Shown: positions 23,644 through 35,523, numbered from the stretch's first letter. The stretch: 64,000 bases of DNA from Fragum whitleyi (GCA_948146395.1 OX411547.1:55171566-55235565); one strand, 5' to 3'. Made by a program: numbers and translations. Notes: generated from the letters alone by a model not told the origin.

Positions 23644-23856
23644 CTACACTTCAGATCTTTGGCCTTCTATACTGACCTTTCATTCCGAAAGATTGCCTTA
23701 TTCATGCTTAAAGCCCTTGCTTTTGATGAAAAGAGCACTGCTTGGAGGGCCGATGCTTTACTACAAGGCCAGAATAATAATATAATCAAAGCACTGAAAG
23801 TACTGATGGTGAACGAACCTGATGGCATTCTAGAATTATATATTGAATTCAATTAG
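23644..23856 (+). other. Unidentified open frame (about 70 codons)
   Basis: An open frame runs from about 23644 to a TAG at 23854-23856 with a fairly protein-like composition. It includes the stretches FYTDLSFRKIALFMLKALAF and EPDGILELYIEFN. A CTTCAG acceptor-like site precedes it at 23649-23654. I do not recognise a family, and there is no ATG at its start. It could be a terminal exon, a transposon relic or chance. Confidence 0.2.
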
Positions 23857-24521
23857 AAAAGAGGAGTATGAATGTAAAAATAATTAAAAAAAAAGGCAGG
23901 GGGGGGGGGGAATTGTCTTGACAAAATTTCGGTTGTTCGGAAATTTCAATGCAAATTCAAAGAAAGGGAATATTGGGAAAATCCTGTTAGAAAAAATATT
24001 TGTTAGAATATGAGTTGTTACTCTGTGAAAATTTCTTTTACACACTTGAAATATGTACATTTATTAATTAAACATAAATGGAGAGAACGATTTAATCCTA
24101 TCTAAAACTGTCTTCAACCTATATCCAATGGTGTTTGTTTTTACAAAAGTAATTGTTATCATGTTTAAGCTTATTTCAAGTAAATTTGTTGTATTTGTTT
24201 TAACTTTTTTTTTATCTATCTTTGTTTCTTCTCAGAGGATGAAAAGGTCTTTGAGTACCAACCAAAGAAACACCTATGAATATCAGTCAGTCCTGAACTG
24301 TACTCATTGTTTAAAGTTATGATTTGTTAACTTATTAATAGTATTTTGAACCATAACCTGAGAGATTCATTTTGATCATATCTGAAGCCAAAACCACTTC
24401 CGAGGTTGACACTTATGTCGTTATTCAATTTTATAACACTGCAGGATGAGAAATATTTAGGTGTAGGTTAAAGTCTGTATTTCCCTTTATTTATCGTCTC
24501 TACCGAAGCATATGCCCATGA

Positions 24522-24538
24522 CCCCCCCCCCCCCCCCC
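24522..24538. repeat. Poly-C run
   Basis: Uninterrupted run of about 17 C at the outer end of the SINE at 24540-24790. Similar runs are at 23897 (G), 32844 (G) and 54976 (C). The flank 23860-24520 has no recognised gene. Confidence 0.8.
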
Positions 24539-24539
24539 A

Positions 24540-24790
24540 GAAGACGGTTAGTTGTTACGGGGGATAGTGCAAGGATACATGACGAATCTACTGCTGAGAT
24601 CCGCCATGGTTCATTAACGTGCTCGGTGTAAAGCACCGTCTCACGGGGCCTCGGTTTAACGTCTCATCCAAAAGACAAGTAGTTTTTGTTAGTGTACCAG
24701 CCCGGGAACCGAACCCACGCGGTCGAAATTCAATGGTATCGAAGTCCGGTGCTCTACCAACTGAGCTAATCGTGCTGGTCGTATAGGGTA
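24540..24790 (-). mobile_element. tRNA-derived SINE with conserved central domain
   Basis: On the minus strand the head reads ACCAGCACGATTAGCTCAG, TTGGTAGAGCACCGGACTTC and GGGTTCGGTTCCCGGGCTGG: A box, anticodon-arm-like segment, B box and an acceptor stem of six of seven pairs. Next comes TTTTGGATGAGACGTTAAAC with CCGAGGCCCCGTGAGACGG, which resembles the central domain shared by several metazoan SINEs (Meta-type; assignment from memory). No full tRNA is claimed. Confidence 0.6.
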
Positions 24791-25714
24791 AAGTGTTTGT
24801 TTGTAGGATTTAGGTCCCTCCGTGCTCTAGGCATATATGGTAAGGACCATGAGAGAGAAAGAAGCGGATACGAGGAGATCCGGGTGCATAAAGCACCGAT
24901 ACTCGATACAGCTACCTCTGGGCTTCTTACCAGTTCACTTCTAGTTGAAAATTCCTACCTGGCTTGGGATTCGAGTATAGGATAAAGGAGGTCTAGTACC
25001 TTATTAGTATAATTCATAGATAATTTCTGTTTAAGGTTTAGAAATTAAAGTATAACTTTTTATATTAAATAATTGCTTCATAGTAAATTGCATACTTACA
25101 GTCTTTATAAATATTATTTTTGTAACGTAATTTCCACTTCAAAAGCGAATAAGAATCTTATTTAAGAAGTTTATTTTTTTAAAGGGAGGTAATAATTACA
25201 TGAACAAATAGTTTAAGTATAATACCCTGTTTTTTGCCTACCGACTTTCCTCCCAATAAGAATTGAGAATCCTTACAATTGTCGGTTTATTTTTTGCACG
25301 AGAACCTATTGTTTACATTCAAGAGTTTGGATGCTTGTAAAATCACTCACTATAGATATCTTATTACAGTATTGCGGCTGATATTAGACTTTTCTTCTCG
25401 GAGCTAGTTTTTTCTTAAACTGTAGTTAACCAATTCTAAACGTATTTTGGAAAGGATGGAACCAGTTTTTATTCATCGATTAAGATTTTTATGATTTCTG
25501 TAAAAAAAAAGCAATGACTTTTTCGAATAATTTAACAACTAAACCCGCCTGTCGAATTGTAAACAAGTGCATGACGGATCTGGCCCCCCCTTGACCACGG
25601 CAATATATACTCGTCAATTGGAGTGGTATCTAGGGCTGAATATTTAGCTATCATTTATTTAATTTTCAAATAGAATTTTGAATTGATATGGTTTTACAGA
25701 TTGAAATGAAACAC

Positions 25715-25980
25715 GAATGCCCCTGGAACAGCATTTTTTTAAAGTTTGACCTTGACAGATGACCTTGACCTTGTCACATGACCTTGACCTTATCACATGA
25801 CCTTGACTTTGGTGTACAGCTTTGTATGTCAAATACTTTTGGAGAAAAGGCAAAGGTTAAGTTTTCGGGTTAAGTTTTCGGACAGACGGACGGACGGACA
25901 GACAGACGGATAGACAGACAGACAGACAGACGGACATGAGTAAAACAATATGCCCCCGATCTCTCGGTACGGGGGCATAA
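25715..25980 (+). mobile_element. Tandem-core element, short (ATGCCCC type)
   Basis: Left mark GAATGCCCCTGG; core of three short TGACCTTGACCTT units (25743-25812); microsatellite GACGGACGGACAGACAGACG (25882-25936); right hairpin TATGCCCCCGAT ... TCGGTACGGGGGCATA. Related material with GATGACCTTGACTTTGTCAC is at 42305 and 33826. From 24990 to 25714 nothing is recognised. Confidence 0.6.
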
Positions 25981-26035
25981 AAATGCAAAGTAGAATGGCA
26001 CCAATGAAATATCTCCCGTGCCTGTCGCATTTGGT

Positions 26036-26367
26036 ATTCGGCAATATTCGCTTCTGAGATAGACGAATACGAAACGTTTTCGCTGGGAATAAGCCCTACT
26101 TCAGCCAACGCAATTTTACAGAAAAATCTTAAGAGCGACGTTCACCCCTATTCAAATAAAAGATACAAGAAAGGTTGTACATATAAAACACATGTCGAAT
26201 CATTCTTAAAACCCGTCTCGAGACTGACTGTCGCTAGTTGAAAAGTTATGTAAAACCGCGTTCTAATGACACAAGGTGTCTTGATGCGTCATTCGTCTCA
26301 ACTCGGCCGATTCCTGTAACCTACATTTAACTCGGAGCCGTCGGAGATCGCCCGAGTATTGCCGAAT
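26036..26367. mobile_element. Inverted-end MITE, ATTCGGCAATA
   Basis: Left end ATTCGGCAATATTCG, right end CGAGTATTGCCGAAT, 332 bp, with CpG-rich content including a CGGAGCCGTCGGAGATCGCC block. No open frame or clear target duplication. Confidence 0.5.
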
Positions 26368-27840
26368 GTAAGTTCAAGAGGACACGACCTAAATAAACAC
26401 GTATTTCCGGCTAATTACTACAAGTTGCACCAGCGAAGGCTTGGGTCAAAAACATAGTATCTGTCTCTTCGGTGTTTAGACACAAACTTTGTTTTTGCTT
26501 TAAACTCTCAACAAGCTTACGCCGATCAAAAATTCCCTTGATAAACATTGCAAGATCATATTGTGTTTTTCAAGGCGAATTTTCATTATCTTCACTTGAT
26601 AAAGAAAACTAGAAACACGCCATTAAAGAAATAAAAAGTGATTTTGCGGAGAAAAATGTTGAAAGATTCTAAATTGAATTTTAAGAGGCGCTACTTTATT
26701 TCAAATGTATTAACATCCAACAGGATTTTCCTGACATGGTATATAACACTGGTGAACGACGTTCGTTCACCAAAAATAATAAGGGCTTAATTCTTATATC
26801 TTCCATCGTCAGCCATGTTGATAATAGGGATAGCTCCTGTGATGGCTAATACTCACGCCGAGTTTACAGAAAATAACTACAGACATAAAAACACCAAAAA
26901 ATTGCACTCGAGTCAACAAATAAACATGATATTGCTAACTATCTCACTCTGCTATTCTCTTTTTTTATTCACAATGAACATGTCATAACGTTGGGTTTCT
27001 CACCATACTTAAGCCAGTAATATCTGTCAAGCAAGTACGTGAGAAAACTCTGCTTTTTTTTTGGTTTTTAGATCGGCAAAAGTCACTTACTCGTCTGCTC
27101 AAATTTCAGAGGGACAGATTTTCGGTGAGGGTGTAATGTGGACGTGGACCCAGTGAAATCGGCCTGGGTTCATTAGAATCTATTTCTATATTTACTTTTG
27201 CCTTCTTTTCGGAAGACCAAGCGAAAAAGTTATAAATCGTCTTTGATCGCCTTTAATCTTGATCTATTTCGCAAAGAAACGTGTAAACAAAGAATGGTTC
27301 CGATAATACAGCGCCGATTATCATAACGCTGTGCGGGGTACCATAAAGATTTTTATTTTGGAATAGGCAAAAACGGCAGGTCGTCGCGGAGGTCCGATTT
27401 TCGTCGATGTCGTATTTTAAGATTCGGCGCGACGTTGGGCCTATCCTTTTGATTTTTATTCGCAGTCTACAACTATTTAGTTCTAATCGCACAGCTTTGG
27501 CAGAACCCCAACACTGGATTTCAAAATAAACGATAAACCTGTCTGAAAAAGGGAAGTAACTCCAAAAGACAATTGCCCTAATTGCATTCCCTTTAAAAAA
27601 AGGTCACTGACTACTTCCGTTTTCGTGTTTACTTTTCGGCGCCGTTCAAAATCGTTTTTTCCCCGGAATTTTGATGTCCAAATTCGTAATAGGGAAATAT
27701 GGCTTTGAAATCGGAATTGTTCACAAAAATCTAGGTAGCTGGCATTCAGTCTGATATTATTTTCGCGGGCTAAAAATAATTTTTCACGCTCATGGATTTA
27801 TTCGAATTCGGTGTTGTGAGGATCCGATTGCCGGCGACCA
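26368..27840. other. CpG-richer, repeat-poor stretch
   Basis: More CG dinucleotides than the surroundings and few dispersed repeats. A short palindrome, GGTGAACGACGTTCGTTCACC without one base pair, lies near 26751. On the minus strand, CAGACGA followed by GTAAGTGAC (about 27078-27094) is a good donor-like site. No coding exon could be identified, so this could be promoter or untranslated-exon territory. Confidence 0.3.
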
Positions 27841-27985
27841 CTATATGCAAGTCAGACTTTCAGTCTGACTGCATAAAAAGGAAATATCAGTTGATAAAGA
27901 CTAAGATCAGACTGCACATATATGTATGTGTAGTCATATCTTTGTGTATATTTTCTGGCAAAACAGGAATAATCTAGTTTCATCA
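27840..27985. mobile_element. Family A MITE fragment
   Basis: Contains GACTAAGATCAGACTGCACA, ATATGTATGTG and TGGCAAAACAGGAATAAT, matching the right half of family A copies. Terminal TTAA not seen. Confidence 0.4.
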
Positions 27986-28517
27986 CAATAATGTGATTAA
28001 TAAAATAATGGTTACGTTTCAAAGATATGAAGATCATTTTCCTTTGGACAAGTCTAAACAGAAATCTATAGATGATTGTTATGAGTAAATGATTACTTCC
28101 TAGTTTGGTAACCCATTTGATTGAAGACCATTGCATGCAAACTGCAATTTACAACTTTCATGGAATTTTAACTTCAAGAAAACACAACCCCCCAGTTTTT
28201 GTCAATAACTCTAAATTGCAACATAAAATATTCATTTAGTGAAAATCAGATCTTAATGTAATTAATCCTTTGCCCCTTCTATGCATGTTTCCTATTGTTT
28301 TCAACTTCTCTCAGCTGGAAAATTATTTCTGCAAGCTAATAATCCAATTTAAACAAGTGCATGTCGTATTGCGATGCAATACAGGAGTCCCCCACCGGAT
28401 AACAAAGAAATCCTCTCTTATAACATATCTCCTACTTACTAGATCTATAACTGTAAAAGTTTAAAGTTGCTAGCACTTATAGTTTAGGAGATATGATCCG
28501 GATAAGAATGTAAGACT

Positions 28518-29745
28518 AACTAGAAAGCCATGAATGGCTTGAGTCGCTCCACAGGCTTGAAATTCTTGTAAAAGCAAATAAATGTTCTGACTAGATTTTT
28601 AGATATTTGGGGTTCTACTGATGTTGAAAATGATTCCATCAGTTACATTCTGAGAAAATGATCTTCATAGTTTCCACTATATAACACATTGAGGAATGAC
28701 CTCTGCCCATAAAATGCATATTTTTCATCCAATCAAAATAATTTTTGGTACACTGATAAAGGGTCACTCAAGGATCATACCACTGAAATTTGATTAATAT
28801 TCAATGATTAGATTCTGAGAAAATGATTTGCAAATGTTCCACTATATGATATTTAGAGAAATGACCTCCGCTCATAAAATGCATATTTTTCATCAGATCA
28901 CAATGATTTTTTGTGGACTGATAAAGGGTCACTCAAGGATCATTCCAGTGAAATTTGGTTGATATCCATCAATTACATTCTGAGAAAATGATTTTCAAAG
29001 TTTCCAGTATATAACATATAGAGAAATGACCTCCGCCCATAAAATGCATATTTTCCATCTGATCACAAAGATTTTTTTGTAGCCTGATAAAGGACCACTC
29101 AAGGATCATTCCAGTGAAATTTGGTTGGTATCCATCTGTAACATTCTGAGAAAATGATTTTCAAAGTTTCCACTAAATAACATATAGAGAATTGACCTCT
29201 GCACATAAAATGCATTTTTTCCATCCGATCACAATGATTTTTTGTAGACTGATAAAGGGTCACTCAAGGATCATTACAGTGAAATTTGGTTGATATCCAT
29301 CAGTTACATTCTGAGAAAATGATTTTCAAAGTTTCCGCTAAATAACATATAGAGAAATGACCTCCGCCCATAAAATGCATATTTTCCATCCGATTACAAT
29401 AATTTTTTGTAGACTGATAAAGGGTCACCCAAGGATCATTCATGTAAAATTTAATTGGTATCCATTGATTAGAATCTGAGAAAACTCACTTTTTACCATA
29501 TTTGGAAATTAGCCACGCCCATAAAATCCATGTTTTTCATTGGATCAAAATTTCTTGAACAACTTTGAAAGAGGGTCACCAAAGGATCATTCCTGTGAAG
29601 TTTGGTTGAAATCCATCCAGCAGTTTCTGAGGAGAAGATTTTTAAAGAAAAGTTTACGACCGGACGGACGGACGGACGGACGGACGCACGCACGACGGAC
29701 ACAACGCCATGACAATAGCCCCAGTGGCTTTCAGCCAGTGGAGCT
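28518..29745 (+). mobile_element. Tandem-core element nested inside another
   Basis: Left end AACTAGAAAGCCATGAATGG with GTCGCTCCACAGGC. About five units of 160-170 bp follow, marked by GATAAAGGGTCACTCAAGGA (28758, 28919, 29079, 29249, 29417) and ATGACCTCCGCCCATAAAAT. Then come GACGGACG repeats (29663-29690) and the right end AGCCAGTGGAGCT. Comparing the junction with neighbouring intact host units (ATGTAAGGGTAAAAACAAC) shows clean insertion with at most a TA shared. The element split by Tigger at 55942 has the same core. Confidence 0.75.
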
Positions 29746-30819
29746 AAAAACAACAAAGGGCAATAACTCAAAAAGTGGACATGGCAGAGTAACAGTTCTT
29801 GTACATGACACTTGTCTTCGATAAGATCTATCAGTGTACAAAGTTTGAAGTTGCTAGCACTTATGGTTTAGGAGATATGATCCAGACAAAAATGTAAGGG
29901 TAAAAACAACAAAGGGCAATAACTCAAAAAGTGGACATGGCAGAGTAACGGTTTTTGAACATGACACTTCTCTTCAATGAGATCTATAAGTGTACAAAGT
30001 TTGAAGTTGCTAGCACTTATAGTTAAGGAGATATAATCCAGACAAGAATGTAAGGGTAAAAACAACAAAGGGCAATAACTCAAAAAGTGGGCATGGCAGA
30101 GTTACAGTTCTTGAACATTAAACTTCTCCTCAATGAGATCTATAAGTGTACCAAGTTTGAAGTTGCTAGCACATATGGTTTAGGAGATATGTTCCGGACA
30201 AGAATGTAAGGGTAAAAACAACAAAGGGCAATAACTCAAAAAGTGGGCGTGTCAGAGTAACGGTTCTTGAACATGACACTTCTCCTCAATGAGATCTATA
30301 AGTGTACAAAGTTTGAAGTTGCTAGCACTTATAGTTAAGGAGATATGATCCGGACAAGAATGTAAGGGTAAAAACAACAAAGGGCAATAACTCAAAAAGT
30401 GGGCATGGCAGAGTAACGGTTCTTGAACATTAAACTTCTCCTCGATGAGATCTATAAGTGTACCAAGTTTGAAGTTGCTAGAAGATATGATCCGGACAAG
30501 AATGTAAGGGTAAAAACAACAAAGGGCAATAACTCAAAAAGTGGGCGTGGCAGAGTAATGGTTCTTGAACATGACACTTCTCCTTAATGAGATCTATAAA
30601 TGTACAAAGTTTGAAGTTGCTAGCACACATAGTTTAGGAGATATGTTCCGGACAAGAATGTTAGGGTAAAAACAACAAAGAGCAATAACTCAAAAAGAGG
30701 GCGTGGCAGAGTAACGGTTCTTGAACATGACACTTCTCCTCAATGAGATCTATTAAGTGTACCAAGTTTGAAGTTGCTAGCACATATGGTTTAGAAGATA
30801 TAGCCCGGACAAAAGCGTG

Positions 30820-30862
30820 ACGGACAGACGGACGGACAGATGGACGGACGGACGGACGGAAT
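30820..30862 (+). repeat. GACGGACG microsatellite
   Basis: Imperfect (GACG)n and (GACA)n tract that belongs to the right end of the enclosing tandem-core element. Confidence 0.8.
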
Positions 30863-30937
30863 CGAGCAAACCTATAGTCCCCCAACCGGTAACCGGTGGG
30901 GGACTAATAATCAGCAATGCTAGCTATTCAAACTTTA

Positions 30938-31189
30938 TTAACTCTTGTCATGCTGAACCTGGAACAATTTCCTGCCTTGGCAGGAGCTATTGACAAACAT
31001 CAGCCTGCACATATGTGCAGTCTGATCTTTGTAAATACCACCTGTTTTTCCTTTTTTTGAAACCTGAAAAGCTTTAAAATTTAATTTTCAAAATGAATAC
31101 CGACTCACATTTAGTATGATCAGTGCTTTGAGTCCTTTGATTTCACTACAATTTTTCCACAATTTTTTATCCAGCATGACAAGGGTTAA
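30938..31189. mobile_element. piggyBac-like MITE (family A), intact ends
   Basis: 252 bp from TTAACTCTTGTCATGCTGAA to CCAGCATGACAAGGGTTAA, with TTAA at both edges. It contains CAGCCTGCACATATGTGCAG and the CAGTGCTTTGAGTCCTTTGA block. It lies directly after the tandem-core element. Confidence 0.75.
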
Positions 31190-31220
31190 GATATTTTTAT
31201 GATAATTTGTATCCATATTT

Positions 31221-31573
31221 GACATCTATGGTTCTGACTGACTCATAAAATTTTTAATGGTGTTCTTACCCTTCAAGGACCAGACAGGGTCAACAAAAAG
31301 GTGTGATCAGAGCAATCAGCTATAGGTTCTATGGCCAATGACTCTGAAACCTCAAGATTTTCTATGCAGTGATTAATTTCTTGTAAACACTCACATCAAG
31401 AATACAGTACTTAAAATCTGCCCATCTCTAGTATCTATATTTGGTATCTATGGTTCTAACTGACTCATAAATGGTGTTATTGCCCTGCAAGCACCAGACA
31501 GGGTCAACCAAAAGGTGTGATCAGAACAATCAGCTCAATGACTCTGAAAACCTCAAGATTTTCTATGCGATCA
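31221..31573 (+). repeat. Direct duplication of about 150 bp
   Basis: 31221-31369 and 31442-31573 share GGTTCTGACTGACTCATAA, CAGACAGGGTCAAC and CCTCAAGATTTTCTATGC. A fainter third piece near 31905-31965 shares CACTCACATCA and ATTCAGTACTTAAA. No coding frame crosses both copies. To 32391 nothing else is seen. Confidence 0.55.
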
Positions 31574-32391
31574 GACTCAGGATTATTTTTATGCTGTTTT
31601 TGGAAATGAAATTCGACCCCATTCCCCTCTTAAAAACTTATACTTTTCACCACCATTTCAGTTAGAAATTTCCCTATCTAAAAGGCCATTAGCATGGGAA
31701 AAGGTTGCTATAATGTTTCAACCCAAAATAATGACCCAAATGGGCTTCTTACATGTCTTTATCATTGATCATTGTTCAGTTAGACATTTAACACAAAATA
31801 ATTACTATTGATTGATTTCATTGTGTATGAAAAATCCCCCTTGATGGTGTTTTCCCATTTAGTAAGGACCTGCTACCTATCCCCTAAACTCAAGAAAATT
31901 TTTGGCCTGAGACTGATCAGTGATTATCTTTTGAAACCACTCACATCATGAATTCAGTACTTAAACATTTAAGAGTAAAATTGGAAAAATATTTTATGGA
32001 GAAAAGAAAACAAGTTTATTTCTTGTGTTCCATTCATTCTCTATGCATTGTATTCTTCAAAATTTATGCATGAAAGATTAAATGATAATAATTTATTAAA
32101 TCATATAGCTTTCAATCTACTGTGAAAATGCATTATTTTCTTGATAAGTACCATTTTAAATTCAAAATATAGTTTTTTTACAAGAAAGGTCTATAGACAA
32201 GATATTGTGTACAAAATAGTACAGAATTTCAAATAAGACATGTTTTATTGTTTAACATAGGCTCATTTTTCACAATCTCAAACAAACAAATTGTCAAAAG
32301 AGAGAAATATATTGCTCTGTTGTTGAAATGGAGACAGTCAATATTATGGTCAGGTACCACACTATCTGTATAATGTTTTTCCAGTAAGTAT

Positions 32392-32650
32392 TTCCTCTAA
32401 TAATAGCGCCCTCTCTAACAGTAGCACCCTACATTTTTTGCTTAGATAACCCACTTCAAATGCCTAAATCTTCGGAACTTTATGAGACTTCTTCTCTAAT
32501 GTGACATGATTTTCCTCTTAACAATCATTTCTATGATTGTTAAGAGGAAATTCACCTCAAATTAAACCTCAGAAAAAGCATACTAAATAAAAGCTCCCTG
32601 ACCATGTTATGTATAGCTCCTGGGAGCATTTATCAGAAGAAATACAGTAC
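32392..32650. mobile_element. MITE with GTATTTC / GAAATAC ends
   Basis: Left end AGTAAGTATTTCCTCTAATA, right end AGAAGAAATACAGTAC. The interior has a hairpin, TCCTCTTAACAATCA and TGATTGTTAAGAGGA, and the TAAAAGCTCCCTGACCATG block. Same family as 34799-35101 and 38871-39172. Confidence 0.6.
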
Positions 32651-32843
32651 ATGGAGGGTTTGAATATAGGAAAAAATAAAACTTGCAAGTCTTAGATAAT
32701 TTATATTTTTCAGCTCTTCTTTTAGTGTTTAAATAAAGATTTAATAAGGCCCCTTTTCTTGTTTTCCAAATTGAAGTTTTTTATCTATTTTTGCAGAGAG
32801 GCAGGGAGGTGGGTAGGTGTGTTGGAGGGAGGGAGATGGACTT

Positions 32844-32858
32844 GGGAGGGGGGGGGGG
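32844..32858. repeat. Poly-G run in purine-rich tract
   Basis: GGGAGGGGGGGGGGGGG preceded by GGGAGGTGGG and GGAGGGAGGGAG motifs (32797-32858). Low-complexity sequence. Confidence 0.7.
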
Positions 32859-33308
32859 GGATTCTAGGTCACTTCATTCTTGAGTTATATTCTGGAAACA
32901 ACAAAGTCTACAACTGGACAGACAGATGAACAGACATTGAAACCAATAAAGACCCCTCTCGATCTTAGGAGGGGGTATAATTACTTCAAGACAGAAGATG
33001 AGCTGATAGAGATACTTTTAGTAGCTGCAATGCATATAGTTTCGAGAAACCAAAACCATTTAATATTTTCAAACAGACCAAACATCCAGATGGGGCAATT
33101 ATTACAGATGGAAATAATTTTACTCCGAAAGCTGCAAGTCTCATCCAATTTGCCTGATTTAACTGTCACATAGCTTCCATAGCAACAATAATGTAATAAC
33201 GTCTTAATGAATTCAAGATGCAACTTGTAGTTAAACAAAATATGCATTCTAAGCCAGGGTTCCACATAAGACGGTACATTGAAAGTCTTAAATCGTTATT
33301 TCCCAACC

Positions 33309-33384
33309 AAACCCTATGTTGTGGGTACTCATTTGAATCGTCTCAATGAGACAATTCCAAAGAGTACCAACAACACAGAGTTAG
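33309..33384. mobile_element. Hairpin MITE (family C)
   Basis: AACCCTATGTTGTGGGTACT ... ATCGTCTCAATGAGACAATT ... GTACCAACAACACAGAGTTA, imperfect palindrome centred on CTCAATGAG. The stretch 33385-34148 has a TTGACCTTGACTGATGACCT fragment of a tandem-core element at 33826 and nothing else recognised. Confidence 0.65.
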
Positions 33385-34148
33385 TTGAAGCATTTTTATC
33401 GAATTATAAGAACATGAATACGAACTGCTTTCTCTATCTGTAGCTCTGTTAAAACACATGGCGTCTCCATCCTCTGACAAGATATTTCCAGGATATAGTT
33501 ATCATACCACAGATGTCTTAGAAACTTATCATAGTTGGGAAAACAAAAATGTGGTAATTACAACTTAAATAAAGCTATGGATTGGATATTCAACTCGGGT
33601 CACCCACATATATTATCATTGTTACATAAAAAGGTATGCAGCTGAAAAGTTTTAGAGCAAAAACGACCTTTGGCAGTCTCATTTAAATTTCAACAAATTC
33701 TGGGTTTAGGATTGTTATTTTTAAAGAATAGGATTGTTATATGAAGGTTATATCACATACCATTGCAATATAAAGGCAGATTTTAAAGTTTCAATATAAC
33801 AACTATCACTTTGAGAAAAGATATTGACCTTGACTGATGACCTTGAACTTGGTACCAACAAAAATGTCGTATCACAAGCAATGCATGTGTAAAATGTGAA
33901 GATTAAATCTAAATCCAATTAGTTTGTGTTATTTTAAAAGAATAGGCACTGTCCCCTAAAAATTATGTATACCATAGATTTGCCTTTCTTTGTTTGAATG
34001 TATCGTACCCTTTACACCATTACTGAAGTTATTTGGAAGAGGCTGGAGCACCTACTTATGTTTTTTAATTAATTCTCACACCTGAGTACAACCTCAACAT
34101 TTCATCCTAGCTTCAAGCTGCTTCATGATCCAACATTAATGTACTTCT

Positions 34149-34510
34149 CAGGGGTCGACACTAACACCAGTCCGCTGGCCTAAGAGGGCCGAGACCTGTG
34201 GATTTTAGGGAGGACTGGTAAAAGATGCAATGTTGCAGGTCCGTCAGGACTGTTGTTAATGTTTATATTATTTCCAATCTGTCAAGTGGTTTTTTTTTTG
34301 TTTTTTTTTTATTTCTCTATGGAAAATATTGTGGAAAAAAAGAAATTGCTTATCACAAGCAATTTCTTCTTTTATCACAATGTTTTTCTTAAAAATTACT
34401 TTTAAAATTGCTAAAAAATAAATATTGTTTTTCAGGGGACCTGTTTTTATAAGGGAGGACCCGTAAGATTTAGGGCTGGCTCATATGAAAAAAGTTAGTG
34501 TCAAACCCTG
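34149..34510 (+). mobile_element. hAT-like element, complete short copy
   Basis: Left end CAGGGGTCGACACTAAC, right end GTTAGTGTCAAACCCTG. Interior GATTTTAGGGAGGACTGGTA and a long stem, AAAGAAATTGCTTATCAC with AAGCAATTTCTTCTTTTA. It is the best reference for the fragments at 4912, 16127 and 21254. No exact 8-bp duplication was found. Confidence 0.65.
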
Positions 34511-34613
34511 CTTATCATTCACACATTCCTGGGAGACAAAAATAATGACTTTTAGATGTCTCAGTGACTTGCAATTTAATTTTCCATGAAAATTGGCCAA
34601 ATGGGCCTAACTC

Positions 34614-34702
34614 ATGATATAGGTGGCTCAACACCAATTAGTTGCAACTGTCTATATGTTAATAGGCAGTTACGACTGTTTTGCACTGACTTATTGATAT
34701 GA
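34614..34702. mobile_element. Hairpin MITE (family B), worn
   Basis: TGATATAGGTGGCTCAACAC ... GTTGCAACTGTCTATATG ... ATAGGCAGTTACGACTG ... TTGCACTGACTTATTGATAT. Confidence 0.65.
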
Positions 34703-34798
34703 GGATAATTACAGCCAAACCAATTGAGCTTAAACTAGGCTGGCCATAGATTCATGTATTATAGAAGCATTGATACAGCTGATCAAGATTCTAATGTA

Positions 34799-35101
34799 CC
34801 GTATTTCTTCAAATACACGCTCCCAGGCGCTATACATAACATGGTTGGGGAGCTTTTATTTAGTATGCATTTACTGATTTAAAAAAAAATATATGTCTTT
34901 TAGTCCTTTTCCCTTTAATTTGAGGTGAATTTTCTCTAAACAATCATATAAATTATTGTTCAGAGGAAATTGATCACAAATTATAGAAAAAGTCTCAATA
35001 ATTTCTTAAAATTAAGGCATTTTAAGTGTGTTTTTTTTTTTTTTGTAAAAAATGAAGGGGTGCAACTATTAGGGAAGGTGCTTTTATAAGGGGAAATACA
35101 G
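34799..35101. mobile_element. MITE with CCGTATTTC / GAAATACAG ends and TA flanks
   Basis: Starts CCGTATTTCTTCAAATACAC and ends AGGGGAAATACAG, with TA at 34797-34798 and 35102-35103. Interior hairpin TTTCTCTAAACAATCA and TTGTTCAGAGGAAA. The TA flanks suggest Tc1/mariner-type mobilisation; this is inference. Confidence 0.6.
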
Positions 35102-35448
35102 TATCTAAATTTTTCATAGCACGGAAATTTTACTCTTACTTGAGTCACAATAGACAAAACATGAAATCATCTGCCCCGAGAGTCATCTATGAGAAATACA
35201 TCCTATTTATGGGAGAAAATAATATCTTGGACTAAACTGGGTCTATTAAGTGTAAGAATTAAACTGATGGAAACCTGGTCCATCCCATAGAAATGAATTG
35301 TTTGAATACACCAAGTAATGCTGGTTTCAACCAATTCTTAGACAATCGGCCAGTAATTCAATAATGTAAAAGTGCAAAATTTATCGCATATGTTTGAACA
35401 GTGTCTTTTTTAACTTAATTTGATGCTACAATTTACCTCCCCCATTTT

Positions 35449-35523
35449 GATGGCTCATTGTGAAACAGTTGTAACTGCCAATAAACATATAGGCAGTTAC
35501 AACTGTTTCATGCTGAGCCATCA
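35449..35523. mobile_element. Hairpin MITE (family B)
   Basis: TGATGGCTCATTGTGAAAC, GTTGTAACTGCCAATAAAC and the complementary arm ATAGGCAGTTACAAC, TTTCATGCTGAGCCATCA. Confidence 0.8.

Larger units (their letters stand above)
28351..30907 (+). mobile_element. Tandem-core element (AAAGGGCAATAACTC core), split by another
   Basis: Left end AAACAAGTGCATGTCG with AGTCCCCCACCGG. One core unit follows, then the 28518-29745 insertion, then seven more units of about 155 bp marked by AACAACAAAGGGCAATAACT (29750, 29907, 30060, 30217, 30372, 30514, 30670). A GACGGACG tract at 30820-30862 and a right hairpin, TAGTCCCCCAACCGG with CCGGTGGGGGACTA, finish it. The 47462-48443 element shares these ends but not the core. 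Confidence 0.75.

Noticed and set aside
24690..24785. Functional tRNA gene on the minus strand
   Set aside because: A and B boxes are present, but the anticodon arm and variable region do not fold correctly, and a SINE body follows.
29493..30885. Frames rich in SVRPSVRPS or GRTDGRTH repeats
   Set aside because: Translations of the GACGGACG microsatellite.
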